64,000 bases of DNA from NCBI GenBank assembly GCA_026692665.1, contig JAPLOF010000022.1, positions 1 to 64,000 on the forward strand, written 5' to 3'. The DNA comes from Planctomycetota bacterium. Lineage in GTDB: Bacteria > Planctomycetota > UBA1135 > GCA-002686595. This document shows positions 27,101 through 35,333 of this stretch, one piece after another. The position numbers were made by a program, and so were the translations under genes. The notes beneath the pieces were generated by a model. That model was not told the origin of the DNA and made no database searches. It saw only the letters and a program-made list of their open reading frames with translations. The stretch's first letter is position 1, and every line of letters begins with the position of its first letter.

Positions 27101-27707
27101 TGCCGACGAGCATCGTGCCCGTCACCTCCATCGTGACGCTGACGAAGATCGCGTGGTTGCCCTTCGCCTCGGTGCGCGCCTGGATGACGCCGTTCAGCGC
27201 GGCCTTGATCTGCAGCGGGTCCTGGCAGGTCTCGATCAGGAATCCGTCGATGCCGCCCTCGATGAGACCGCGCGCCTGCTCGAGGTAGCTCTCCTTCAGC
27301 AGCGCATAGGGCGCGTGCCCGAGCGTCGCGAGCTTCGTGCCCGGCCCCATGGAACCCAGCGCGAAACGCGGCTTCTCCGGCGTCGAGTGGATCGCGCAGG
27401 CCTTCTTCGCGACCTGCGCCGCCGTTCGGTTGATCTCGCGCGCCTTGTCCGCGATGCCGAACTCCGCCAAGACGTGCGGCATGGCTCCGAACGTGTTCGT
27501 CTCGACGATGTCGCAGCCCGCCTCCAGGTAGCTCTCGTGGATCTTCTGGATGACATCGGGCCGCGTCAGGTTGACGAAGTCGACGCAGTTCTCGTGGCCG
27601 TGGTAGTCGCGCTCCAGGTCGAGGTGCGCTGAGTGGATCTGCGTGCCCATCGCGCCGTCGAGCACGAGGACGCGCTCGGCCAGGGCCCTGCGAAGGGGAG
27701 TCGTCAT
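24195..27707 (-). CDS. metH: Cobalamin-dependent methionine synthase
   Basis: A 1170-residue MetH that transfers methyl from methyltetrahydrofolate via cobalamin to homocysteine. Domains in order: homocysteine S-methyltransferase with zinc ligands (Cys near 222 in GINCATGP; Cys pair near 287 in GGCCGTTP), pterin-binding domain (about 350-620), cobalamin cap and binding domain with DVHDIGKN near residue 725, and the AdoMet-activation domain ending in RFSFGYPACP. The ATG at 27707 overlaps the ArsR-methyltransferase stop as ATGA. Its last 173 bases recur at 23300-23472, on the other side of a toxin-antitoxin pair. Confidence 0.97.
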   Translation of the reverse strand: MTTPLRRALAERVLVLDGAMGTQIHSAHLDLERDYHGHENCVDFVNLTRPDVIQKIHESYLEAGCDIVETNTFGAMPHVLAEFGIADKAREINRTAAQVAKKACAIHSTPEKPRFALGSMGPGTKLATLGHAPYALLKESYLEQARGLIEGGIDGFLIETCQDPLQIKAALNGVIQARTEAKGNHAIFVSVTMEVTGTMLVGTEMGAAIALLDPYPIDVLGINCATGPREMGEHVRLLGQTCRKRPMVYPNAGLPLLVDGKPHYPLTPEELADWLERFVVEDGLNVVGGCCGTTPAHMAAVARRIGTRAPKGRKPAHQAQVSSIYSAVPLVQDNSILFVGERSNANGSKAFREALIKEDIETMVGMGREQVRDGSHVLDVCTAYVGRNEVRDMTSVVTRYRSDVPVPLMIDSTEHKVLQIALELCGGRSIVNSINLEDGLERIEKVLPLVKEHGSAVIALTIDEAGMAKTAADKLRIAKRIHKICVEDWGLAPEDLLFDVLTFTICTGNEDDRKLGLETLEGIRLVREELPGVGLLLGLSNISFGLNPAARHVLNSVYLHHAREAGLTAAILHSARIEPLHRIDERARQLAEDLIFDRRREGYDPLQEFLKFFEGAQVAKKAARKVPEDVYARLAWRIVEGEKPGLEDDLKVALLSKKPIEIINTDLLAGMKTVGELFGRGDMQLPFVLQSAETMKAAVAFLEPFMERKAGESRGKIVLATVRGDVHDIGKNLVDIILTNNGYTVYNLGIKQPIQHILDVTHDVQPHAIGMSGLLVKSTVIMKENLEEMNRRGIATPVILGGAALTRSYVEADCRALYQGPLYYAEDAFEGLSVMERIVQGEAKPAVRAAKKIATLAEEKQEREEGAARATAAALSAASTIAGKAGRPIPRSSKAWSKLSDLPRDIEYPEPPFLGPRLVEGVNLQAVLPYVNETTLFQFQWGYRRKGKGLTEHKKLIQEHVRPLYFELAKQCQKEKILEPKAAYGYWRCIPEGDTLVLLDPKDEGREAARFAFPRQDGKQNRCITDFFHVHDGKPDVVSLLVVTVGQRASDVAREWFAGDRYQDYLHLHGLSVEVAEGLAEYVHRIIRGELGIAGDDAREMSVLFKQGYRGSRFSFGYPACPNLEDQEKLLALLGADKIGITLSDEFQLEPEQSTSAIVCHHPSAKYFTL
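24199..24371 (-). repeat. 173-bp direct repeat, copy B (functional metH end)
   Basis: This is the true 3' end of metH. Copy A lies 899 bases away in the same orientation. Confidence 0.9.
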
Positions 27708-28651
27708 GACGCGGAGCGCGTGCTCTTCACGCCGGTCGCGACCAGGGTCATGAAGTGCGGCGGTTGCGGATCGCGCGCCGCGCGCTGGATGCTGAGCTTC
27801 TCGAACCCCGCGCCTTCGAGGTGCGCGGCGAGCGCCTGCTCGGTGAACCCGAGGTGCCGGTGCTGGAGCTGCTCCTTGACCCACGTCTCCGCGTGCGCGA
27901 GCAGGTCGATGACGAGCACCCGCCCGCCGGTGACGAGGACGCGCCGCGCCTCCTTCAGCGCCTTCAGCGGATCGGCCGCGTGGTGCAGCGCCTGCGACAG
28001 GACCGCGACGTCGTAGCTCGCGTCGGGCAGCGGCAGGTCCTGGATGTCGCCCTCGACCGTCTTGACGTTCGCGACGCCCTTCTGCGCCGCGCGCGTACGC
28101 AGGCGCGCGAGCATCTCGGGGCTGACGTCGACGGCGGTGACCTCGCTGGCGACGTCGGCCAGCATCAGGGTGAGGAGCCCGTCTCCGATGCCGAGGTCGA
28201 CGTAGCGGCCTCGCGGCGCCAGCTGGATGAGGGCGCGCGAGAGTCCTTCCCACGTCCGGCCGGGCAGCACCTGGTCCTCGAACGTCGCCGCGACCCGGTC
28301 GAAGTACTGCCGCGAGTCCTCGCGCCGCCGATCGCGCAAAGTCTCGAGCCCGGCGAGGTCGGCCTCGAACTCGGGGCTCGTCTTGTTCTCGCGCAGCACG
28401 TCGTCCCACAACGCCGCGGCCGGTCCGGGGGCGATCGAGTGGAGCGTGCGCCGACCCTCGCGCCGGTGGACGACGAGTCCGACTTCCTCGAGCAGCGCGA
28501 GGTGCGTCGAGACGCGTGACTGCCCGACGTTCAGGATCTCCATCAGGTCGGAGCCCGAGAGCTCCTCCTGGGCCAGGAGGTGGAGGACCCGGAGGCGGGT
28601 TTCGTCGGCCAGCGCCTTCAGGAGACGAGAGGTTCCGGTTAGACCGATCAT
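27704..28651 (-). CDS. ArsR-type regulator fused to a SAM-dependent methyltransferase
   Basis: A 315-residue two-domain protein. Residues 1-90 are an ArsR winged helix (LADETRLRVLHLL, SRVSTHLALLEEVGLV). Residues ~140-300 are a class I methyltransferase (VDLGIGDGLLTLML, YDVAVLSQALHHA). This fusion is recurrently found next to metH or S-adenosylhomocysteine genes and is thought to sense SAM or SAH status. The ATGA overlap with metH supports one operon. A 9-bp inverted repeat across its start codon (28644-28673) suggests autorepression. Confidence 0.92.
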   Translation of the reverse strand: MIGLTGTSRLLKALADETRLRVLHLLAQEELSGSDLMEILNVGQSRVSTHLALLEEVGLVVHRREGRRTLHSIAPGPAAALWDDVLRENKTSPEFEADLAGLETLRDRRREDSRQYFDRVAATFEDQVLPGRTWEGLSRALIQLAPRGRYVDLGIGDGLLTLMLADVASEVTAVDVSPEMLARLRTRAAQKGVANVKTVEGDIQDLPLPDASYDVAVLSQALHHAADPLKALKEARRVLVTGGRVLVIDLLAHAETWVKEQLQHRHLGFTEQALAAHLEGAGFEKLSIQRAARDPQPPHFMTLVATGVKSTRSAS

Positions 28652-28673
28652 GGTTTCCGCATATCATGATCGG
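28644..28673. promoter_or_regulatory. Inverted-repeat operator over the ArsR-metH start
   Basis: CCGATCATG (28644-28652) and CATGATCGG (28665-28673) are perfect 9-base inverted arms separated by 12 bases. They cover the start codon of the ArsR gene and a possible -10 (TATGCG on the minus strand, 28658-28663). An inner ATCATGAT palindrome lies at 28663-28670. Binding by ArsR here would block transcription of the regulator and metH. The function is inferred. Confidence 0.6.
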
Positions 28674-28728
28674 TCGTCGGGATCCTGCAAGAGGAGCGAT
28701 ACGGACCCCCCTGCGCGGCGGTCGAGTC

Positions 28729-28760
28729 GCAGGGCTCCCCGGTGGGGCACGGGGCCCTGC
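28729..28760. other. Strong hairpin between the small Lys-rich gene and the ArsR gene
   Basis: GCAGGGC (28729-28735) pairs with GCCCTGC (28754-28760), with an inner CCCC/GGGG stem (28737-28740 with 28744-28747). It could end transcription of the small gene at 28889-28993 but has no T-run. Nothing else coding was found from 28674 to 28888. Confidence 0.35.
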
Positions 28761-28888
28761 CCCTGCGCTCTGCGGGAACTCCGCTCGGGCACTCCGGGGG
28801 CCAGCGAGCTGGGTCCGTCTCGAGGCCCGACCGAACGCCGCGGGCTGGCCGGCCTGCGCGGCCGAGATCGGCCCCGCACGCCTGAGCG

Positions 28889-28993
28889 CTACAGGCCCTT
28901 CTTGGCGAGCTTGGCCTTCTTCTTGTCCTGCTTCTCTTGGATGGTGAGCTTGGGCTTCTTGACGTTCTTGGGTTGCTGTTGGCCCTTGGCCAT
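28889..28993 (-). CDS. Small Lys-rich basic protein (34 aa)
   Basis: A 34-residue protein opening MAKGQQQPKNVKKPKL and continuing with Gln, Asp and many Lys to KKGL. GGAG stands 7 bases upstream of the ATG at 28993. The N-terminal MAKGQQ and the KKPK block resemble a family of tiny conserved basic proteins seen in several bacterial phyla whose function is not known. A positively charged disordered peptide such as this could bind RNA or ribosomes; that is inference. It is shorter than most gene-calling cutoffs. Confidence 0.7.
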   Translation of the reverse strand: MAKGQQQPKNVKKPKLTIQEKQDKKKAKLAKKGL

Positions 28994-29291
28994 GGGGGAT
29001 CTCCGTTGTTGCGTGGACCCGACCCGATTCGAGGGGCGGGACGACGGGATCTCCGAGGCGGAGCCGGGACCTCGAATGTGAGGTGGCCGGGTTCGAGCCT
29101 CGGACCGCGTCGCGGACGAGTCTACGCCGTCGGGAGTCCGAACCCGACCCGAGAAAGTGCATCGCCCGCGTCGACGGCCCCCCGGATTCTGAACGCCGGG
29201 TACCCTGCACGAGAGCCCGGATCGAGCCCCGATGCTCGCATTTCGACCGTCGGCACGGGGCTTCCGGCGACGTCAGCCCAGGATCAGGATC

Positions 29292-32141
29292 ATGAAGTCA
29301 CTCGGGGTGTTCTCGCTGTGGGCCGTGGCCGTCGCCGGACCCGACGTGCTTGCGGCCCAGATCCCAGGAACGCTCGGGCCGGTCGACAACCCGGACGGCG
29401 ACGCGGTGACCTGGGTCCACGACGGCAGCCGTGCTCGGCGCGTGGTCGCGGGCGTCGAGGTGTCGGCGATCCCGGTGAGCAACGGCCTCGTCGGTGGTGC
29501 CTGCGGCACGGCGACCGGCACCTATTGGCCAGCCGGCGTCGCACCCGAGGGCGACACGCCCGCGGCAGCCGCGTTCACGCCCGACGCGACGCGCATCGTC
29601 GTCGCGCACACCACGAGTCGGAACCTCGTCGTGTTCGACGCCGCGACGCGGACCGTCGTGCGCGTGATCCCGCTGTCGGGAGGGCCCGTCGACGTCGCCG
29701 TGTCGGCCGACAACGTCCACGCGGTCACGGCCAACCTGTTCGAGAACACGGCCTCGATCGTGGACCTCGCGACGGGGCTCGAGACCGCGGTCGTCGCCGT
29801 CGGCACGCAGCCGGCGTGCGTGCGCTTCACGCCGAGCGGCGCGAAGGCCGTGATCGGGAACGCCGTTTCGCAGAGCCTGTCCGTGATCGACGTGGCGAGC
29901 GCCACCGAGCTGCACCGCATCCCGGGCGCGGGCTTCCAGTCGACCACGATCATCTCGTTCGAGCCCGGCGTCGTGACCTACAAGATCAACGGGTTCGAGT
30001 GTCCGTCCGAGACGCTCGCGGTGCATCCGGACAACCTGAACGCGCAGATCGACTTCTTCGACCTCGCGGCGGGCACCGTTTCGTCGATCGCCTGCGATCC
30101 GAGCCCGCGCGGCATCGCGATGACGCCCAACGGGTCGCGGATCGTCGTGTCGCACTTCCTGTCCGCGCGCAAGGTCACGGTGGTGAACCCGGCGACCCAG
30201 ACCATCACGGCGGTCTTCACGGCGCCGAACGACCTCGACGAGCCCGTCGCCATCCGGCCCGACGGACTGAAGGCCGCCGTGGCCGTCCAGAACGGCACGC
30301 AGATCGTCGACCTCGTGACGGGCACGTTCTCGGCCGTACAGAGCACCGCGTCGGTCAACCGGATGCTCTCGACCCCGGACGGCCTGTACGCGCTGGCCGT
30401 GGGCTTCAACGGCAGCTTGATCTCGTACGCGACGGGCTCCATCGTCTCGAACCTGAACGGTCTCGTCTCGACCTACGTTGGAGCGGTCGCGCCCAGCGGA
30501 CAACGCGCCGCGATGCTGTCGAACCACAACGGCGAGGACCTCCTCGTCGTGAACACGAACGGCGGGTCGGGATTCCTCGAGGGCCGCGTCCCGAGCGGCA
30601 CGCCGCCCGAGGGTGACGCGGCGCGCGACGTGGCGATCTCGGCCGACGGCGCGATCGCGGTCTCGACGAACATCCTCAGTGGCAACGCCAGCGTCATCGA
30701 CGCGGCCACGGGATCGACGCTCGCCATCGTCCCGGTCGGAGCGCGACCCGCGGACGTCGAGATCACCCCGGATCGCTCGAAGGCGGTCGTCGCGAACCTC
30801 GACTCGACCTTCGCGTCGATCGTGAACCTGTCCACGTTCGCGGTGACGAACGTGACGATTTCCACACGCGGAAGCGAGGTCGAGATCTCCCCGAACGGTC
30901 AGTACGCCTACGTCGGCGTCGTGACCGGCGGCGATGGCGTGTGGCGCATCGACCTCTCCACCTCGACCGTCGCGGGCGCGAAGCTCGCGACCGGCGACAT
31001 GGGCAGCATCTTCTACCTGTTCCAGCAGGCGAGCGGCATGACGCTCAGCCCGAACGGGGCGACGCTCGCGGTCTGCGGCACGTTCACGAACAACGTGACG
31101 ATCATCGACACCGCTAGCTGGTCCGTCGCGGCCACGGTGCCGGTGGGGACCCAGCCCGTCCGCGCGGCTTTCTCGGCCGACAGCGCGACGGTCTACGTCA
31201 CGAACAAGACGACGAACACGATCTCGGAGCTGCGCAACACCGGTGTGTGGAGCGTCGTGCGCACCATCCCCGTCGGCTCGCAGCCGTTCGAGATGGCCGT
31301 CGATTCCGTGGGGCAGCGTCTGTACGTCGCGAACGCGCAGAGCCAGACGGTCGGCGTCGTGAACCTCCTCACCGGCACCACGATCGCCAGCGTCCCCGTG
31401 CCCTATCAGCCGCAAGCGCTGGCGCTTTCCGGCGGCGGCTCGTGCCTCACCTGTGCCTCGGGGAACTGGTCGGTCGCGCTCGGCCCGGGCCCGTTGCTCG
31501 CCGTCGCGCGCCAGGGTGCCGTCAGCCGGATCGACACCGCGAGCTCGGTCGTGGTGCAGACGATCACCACCGGGATGCCGCCGGCGGCCATGGACTTCGA
31601 CGCGAGCGCCCTGCGAGGAGTGATCGCCGAGCCCATGTGGGACGGAGTGCGGCGCCTCACGTCCTCGTTGCCCTTCACGGCGTTCTGCAGCGGAGACGGC
31701 ACCGCGGCGGCGTGCCCGTGCGGCAACGCGGGCGGCGCCGGGCGCGGCTGCGCCAACTCCGTGAGCGCGAACGGTGCCGAGCTCGTCGCGACTGGAACGG
31801 CATCCATCGCGAGCGACTCGTTCGTGCTCGCCGGGAGCGGCATGCCGAACAGCTCCGCGCTCTACTTCCAGGGCACGACCCAGCAGAGCGGCGGCGCGGG
31901 CGTCGTGTTCGGGGACGGATTGCGCTGCGTCTCCGGCACGATCGTCCGTCTCGGGACCAAGGGGAACAGCGCGGGCTCCTCGAGCTATCCGGTCGCGGGG
32001 GACGTTTCGATCTCCGTCCGCGGCTCCTGCTCGGCCGGCGACGTGCGTCCGTACCAGGTCTGGTACCGCAACGCGGCCGCCTTCTGCACGCCCTCGACCT
32101 TCAACCTGTCGAACGGACTGCAGGCGGTGTGGGGCGCCTGA
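29292..32141 (+). CDS. Secreted YVTN/YncE beta-propeller protein with planctomycete C-terminal module
   Basis: A 949-residue exported protein (signal peptide about 1-21, ATG at 29292). About 15 repeats of the 40-residue surface-layer YVTN type follow (for example VVNPATQTITAVF, VYVTNKTTNTI, LYVANAQSQTVGVVN), forming one or two propellers. Residues ~805-949 are a separate Cys- and Gly-rich module with CPCGNAGGAGRGCANS, LYFQGTTQQSG, GDGLRCVSG and QVWYRN ending in NGLQAVW. The same module ends the metallopeptidase at 51412-54420. Cell-surface or secreted location is likely. Confidence 0.85.
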   Translation: MKSLGVFSLWAVAVAGPDVLAAQIPGTLGPVDNPDGDAVTWVHDGSRARRVVAGVEVSAIPVSNGLVGGACGTATGTYWPAGVAPEGDTPAAAAFTPDATRIVVAHTTSRNLVVFDAATRTVVRVIPLSGGPVDVAVSADNVHAVTANLFENTASIVDLATGLETAVVAVGTQPACVRFTPSGAKAVIGNAVSQSLSVIDVASATELHRIPGAGFQSTTIISFEPGVVTYKINGFECPSETLAVHPDNLNAQIDFFDLAAGTVSSIACDPSPRGIAMTPNGSRIVVSHFLSARKVTVVNPATQTITAVFTAPNDLDEPVAIRPDGLKAAVAVQNGTQIVDLVTGTFSAVQSTASVNRMLSTPDGLYALAVGFNGSLISYATGSIVSNLNGLVSTYVGAVAPSGQRAAMLSNHNGEDLLVVNTNGGSGFLEGRVPSGTPPEGDAARDVAISADGAIAVSTNILSGNASVIDAATGSTLAIVPVGARPADVEITPDRSKAVVANLDSTFASIVNLSTFAVTNVTISTRGSEVEISPNGQYAYVGVVTGGDGVWRIDLSTSTVAGAKLATGDMGSIFYLFQQASGMTLSPNGATLAVCGTFTNNVTIIDTASWSVAATVPVGTQPVRAAFSADSATVYVTNKTTNTISELRNTGVWSVVRTIPVGSQPFEMAVDSVGQRLYVANAQSQTVGVVNLLTGTTIASVPVPYQPQALALSGGGSCLTCASGNWSVALGPGPLLAVARQGAVSRIDTASSVVVQTITTGMPPAAMDFDASALRGVIAEPMWDGVRRLTSSLPFTAFCSGDGTAAACPCGNAGGAGRGCANSVSANGAELVATGTASIASDSFVLAGSGMPNSSALYFQGTTQQSGGAGVVFGDGLRCVSGTIVRLGTKGNSAGSSSYPVAGDVSISVRGSCSAGDVRPYQVWYRNAAAFCTPSTFNLSNGLQAVWGA

Positions 32142-32187
32142 CGGGATCACCGGCTTCCGACCCATTCGCGTCGGTTAGCATCCCAGC

Positions 32188-33204
32188 ATGGTCGACACTC
32201 CCCCCCGGTCCAAGTCGGGCCTGACGACGCGCGACAACCTGACCACGCTCCAGACGCACATCCTGGCCGAGGAGCAGAAGTACCCCGAGGCGAGCGGCAC
32301 GTTCTCGTGGATCCTGTCCGCGCTGGCCCTCTCGGCGAAGGTGATCGCCGACAAGATGCGTCGCGCGCGGATCCACGACGTGCTGGGGTCCCTGGACTCG
32401 GACAACGTGCAGGGCGAGCGGCAGCAGAAGCTCGACGTCATCGCGAACGAGATCCTGCTGCGCTGCCTCGGCACGCGCTCGGGCGTGGCGATCGTCGCCA
32501 GCGAGGAGGACGAGAATCCCACGCTGATCCAGCGCGAGACCGGTGGCGAGCGACCGTACTGCGTGCTGTTCGATCCGCTCGACGGCTCGTCGAACCTGGA
32601 CACGTGCGGCACGGTCGGGACCATCTTCAGCATCCTGCGCCATGACCGACGCGCTCAGTCGCCCGAGGCCTCGATCCTGCAGAAGGGGACCGAGCAGGCG
32701 GCGGCGGGCTACATGCTCTACGGCAGCTCGACCGTGTTCGTGCTGACGACCGGCACGGGCGTTTCGATGTTCGTGCTCGACCCGAGCATCGGGTCTTTCC
32801 TCCTCGTCCAGCAGAACGTGCGCATTCCGGCCGCGGGCAAGACCTACTCGGTCAACGAGGGCAATCGCCAGTCGTTCCCCCAGGGCTACCAGCGCTATCT
32901 CGACTGGGCCCAGTCGAATGGCTACTCGAGCCGCTATTCGGGCGCCATGGTCGCCGACGTGCACCGCATCCTCCTCCGCGGCGGCGTCTTCCTCTATCCG
33001 CCGACGAAGAAGTCGCCCGAGGGCAAGCTGCGGCAGCTCTACGAGGTGAACCCGATGGCGATGATCATCGAGCAGGCGGGCGGCAAGGCGGTGTCGGGGA
33101 CGACGCGGGTGCTGGAGTCGCAGCCCAAGGCCCTGCACCAGCGCATCGCGTGCTGCATGGGCTCACCCGACGAAGTCGATCACGTGGTGCGCCACCTGGG
33201 TTGA
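32188..33204 (+). CDS. fbp: Fructose-1,6-bisphosphatase, class 1
   Basis: A 338-residue class 1 FBPase that hydrolyses fructose-1,6-bisphosphate to fructose-6-phosphate in gluconeogenesis. The metal and catalytic motif LFDPLDGSSNLD and the C-terminal YEVNPMAMIIEQAGG are clear, as are the N-terminal allosteric helices. It is a monocistronic gene. A TAGCAT box (32176-32181) stands 6 bases before the ATG, with no good -35 element. Confidence 0.96.
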   Translation: MVDTPPRSKSGLTTRDNLTTLQTHILAEEQKYPEASGTFSWILSALALSAKVIADKMRRARIHDVLGSLDSDNVQGERQQKLDVIANEILLRCLGTRSGVAIVASEEDENPTLIQRETGGERPYCVLFDPLDGSSNLDTCGTVGTIFSILRHDRRAQSPEASILQKGTEQAAAGYMLYGSSTVFVLTTGTGVSMFVLDPSIGSFLLVQQNVRIPAAGKTYSVNEGNRQSFPQGYQRYLDWAQSNGYSSRYSGAMVADVHRILLRGGVFLYPPTKKSPEGKLRQLYEVNPMAMIIEQAGGKAVSGTTRVLESQPKALHQRIACCMGSPDEVDHVVRHLG

Positions 33205-33211
33205 TCGTCCG

Positions 33212-33763
33212 TCAGGGCTTGCGCCCCGCGCGCGCGTTCGTCACGACCTCGGCCTGGATCAGCTCCGCGTAGGTCGGCACTCCCATCGCGGCGCGCTCCG
33301 TGTCCGTCGTGGCGGGATCCATCGGGTACAGGCGCCACTTCTGGTTCCGCGCGTCCCAGACGAACTGGGTACCGAAACGTTGCGGCCGGCCCTGGTGGAC
33401 GAGGTCCTTGTCGATCGCCTCGGCTGCCACACGCAGCCCCAGCGGCTCGCCCATTTCGCTGGCCTTGCGACCCAGGTTCGCGGCGAGGTCCCAGTCGGCG
33501 GGGGAGTTGGACTCGACCAGCACGACGGCCGCCCGGAAATGGTCGCGGCCGGTCCGCAGGTCGCCCGCATCCGCGATCGACCGCGCGCGTTCCGCGCGTG
33601 CCGCGATCGCGGCATCCCGGGCTGCGTCCGGGTCGGCGAGCGGCTTCGAGCGTCCGGCCTCCGCTTCCAGGTCCGCCCACAGGCGATCGATCGGAGCGGC
33701 CGGGGCGGCGCAGGCGGCGGCCAGGAGGAACGGGAGGATCGGGATCGCAGGTCGGAAGGCCAT
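33212..33763 (-). CDS. Lipoprotein of unknown function
   Basis: A 183-residue protein with a lipobox-like LLAAACAAP near residues 14-20 (start at the ATG at 33763; an ATG at 33778 would add five residues). The C-terminal half has a conserved-looking block, GRPQRFGTQF, RLYPMDPATTDTERAAMGVPTYAEL. This block resembles the signature of a widespread uncharacterised family, possibly DUF6624, which I cannot confirm. The function is unknown. It converges with fbp, 7 bases between the stops. Confidence 0.7.
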   Translation of the reverse strand: MAFRPAIPILPFLLAAACAAPAAPIDRLWADLEAEAGRSKPLADPDAARDAAIAARAERARSIADAGDLRTGRDHFRAAVVLVESNSPADWDLAANLGRKASEMGEPLGLRVAAEAIDKDLVHQGRPQRFGTQFVWDARNQKWRLYPMDPATTDTERAAMGVPTYAELIQAEVVTNARAGRKP

Positions 33764-34064
33764 GGCGTCCGGGACCATGCGGGCTGGGTCGACGAGGCGC
33801 AAGGGCCTCGGCGGGGGCCCCAGGGCTCCGACCGGGGTGCCCGAGGGGGTGTGCCCGGGCCCGAAGGGCTCCCGAGGGCCAGCCCGCGGTCTGGCGCCCC
33901 GCCGAAGTCCGCCCGGACGGCAATTTACGCAGGCCAACCCCATCCCACCGCCGATGCCCGTATCGTGTCCGGATCGGATCCGGGTTCTAGATCCTGGGTC
34001 CAACTGCGCTCCCGCGCCTACGGCGCGCCCGCAGGTCGCAAAACCTCTGCAGAAGGAGAACGCC

Positions 34065-34280
34065 ATGAAGTTGATGATCGCCGCGCTGGCCCTCGTGAGC
34101 CTGGCCGCTTGCAACACCGAGAAGAAGTCGGTCACCGACGACTCCGGAGCCAACATGCCGAAGGCCGGTTGCTGTGAAAGCAAGGCCTCCTGCAGCGGCG
34201 CCGAGAAGGCGTCGTGCGAAGCGTCCAAGGGCTCCTGCGAAGCCAGCAAGTCGAGCTGCACCGCGAAGCCGCAAGGCTGA
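34065..34280 (+). CDS. Small Cys-repeat lipoprotein
   Basis: A 71-residue lipoprotein with lipobox LVSLAACN near residue 16 and a strong AAGGAG ribosome-binding site at 34053-34058. The mature part has seven-residue Cys repeats (CSGAEKAS, CEASKGS, CEASKSS) preceded by a CC pair, giving about seven Cys in the last 40 residues. Metal binding or a periplasmic thiol role is plausible but unproven. About 300 bases upstream (33764-34064) I see no gene. Confidence 0.75.
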   Translation: MKLMIAALALVSLAACNTEKKSVTDDSGANMPKAGCCESKASCSGAEKASCEASKGSCEASKSSCTAKPQG

Positions 34281-34390
34281 GCGCGTCCGCGCCTGGCCCA
34301 CGGGCCACGAACGCATCCGCGTTCCTGGCCCACGGACGAGCGCGCGATCCGTGACCCCCTCGCGGGCGTCACGACGAGCCGATCAGGCCC

Positions 34391-34424
34391 ACGGCGGGGT
34401 CGACCTTCGGGTCGGCCCCGCCGT
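34391..34424 (+). terminator. TTCG tetraloop hairpin terminator
   Basis: A 15-bp stem with one G-U pair (34391-34405 with 34410-34424) closes a TTCG tetraloop and is followed by CTTCGTT. It lies about 110 bases after the Cys-rich lipoprotein gene. It is palindromic and could also act on the minus strand. Confidence 0.65.
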
Positions 34425-34506
34425 CTTCGTTCGTGGTCGTGGCACGGATCCCTATCCTCCTGCGCGAGCACGTCGCCACCGACCGATCCCCAGAGCGCTT
34501 CCCCCC

Positions 34507-35184
34507 ATGGTCACCCGCCTCTACCTCGTCCGCCACGGCGCGACCCAACTCACGGCCGAGGATCGTTTCTCGGGCGCCATCGGAGTCGAGCTCTCCGACG
34601 ACGGCCGACGGCAGGTGTCCCTCCTCGGCGAGCGGCTCGCGGACGATCCGATCCGGGCCGTCTACACGAGCCCGCTGAGCCGCACCCTGGAGACCGCGAA
34701 GATCCTGGCCGCGCCGCATGCCCTCGAGCCGATCCAGCGCGATGGCTTGCGCGAGATCAGTCACGGCCGCTGGGAAGGGCTGACGCGCCGCGAGGTCGAG
34801 GAACGATTTCCCGGCGAGTACCCGGCCTGGGAGGCGGATCCGTTCACGTTCGCGCCGGTCGGAGGCGAGTCGGGTCTCGCCGTGCTCGCGCGCGCACTGC
34901 CCGTCCTGCGCGAGATCGTCCTCGCGCATGCGGAGCAGAACGTGCTCGTCGTCTCGCACAAGGCGACGTTGAGGCTCGTGATCTCCAGCCTGCTCGGGTT
35001 CGATGCGCGCGGCTATCGCGACCGTCTCGACCAATCGCCAGCGTGCCTGAACATCCTCGACTTCAAGGACCCGGTTCGCGCGCGGCTGATGCTCTTCAAC
35101 GACGTGTCGCACTACGCCTCCACGCCGCGCAAGGGCGAGGCGCGCCTGTCGAAGGGGTGGGATGCGCAGCCGAAGGGTGGGTGA
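34507..35184 (+). CDS. Histidine phosphatase family enzyme (phosphoglycerate mutase-like)
   Basis: A 225-residue histidine phosphatase starting at the ATG at 34507. The phosphorylated histidine motif LVRHGATQ (His10) opens the protein, with later SPLSRTLETA and VVSHKATLR supplying the second catalytic His. The size fits the cobC/GpmB-like broad phosphatase group rather than a true glycolytic mutase. The substrate cannot be told from the sequence. Confidence 0.88.
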   Translation: MVTRLYLVRHGATQLTAEDRFSGAIGVELSDDGRRQVSLLGERLADDPIRAVYTSPLSRTLETAKILAAPHALEPIQRDGLREISHGRWEGLTRREVEERFPGEYPAWEADPFTFAPVGGESGLAVLARALPVLREIVLAHAEQNVLVVSHKATLRLVISSLLGFDARGYRDRLDQSPACLNILDFKDPVRARLMLFNDVSHYASTPRKGEARLSKGWDAQPKGG

Positions 35185-35333
35185 TCGACCGTGAGGCGCC
35201 GCGGAAATCCGTCCCGCAGGGCGCGCCAGGACGCCCGATCGAGATCCGCGCGCCGAACCGGGCCGAGTCCACCCGCGAGGCCCGGGCGCAGGTCGGCACG
35301 GTCTCCGAGCCGGTCGTGGTGGCGCTCGGCGCT

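Noticed and set aside
28674-28888. SAM or SAH riboswitch upstream of the ArsR-metH operon
   Set aside because: No conserved riboswitch core could be matched on either strand; only a GC hairpin is visible. The inverted repeat over the start is better explained as an ArsR operator.
29087-29103. tRNA T-arm-like sequence (CCGGG-TTCGAGC-CTCGG)
   Set aside because: The arm fits the tRNA consensus, but no matching acceptor stem or anticodon arm lies 60-90 bases upstream.
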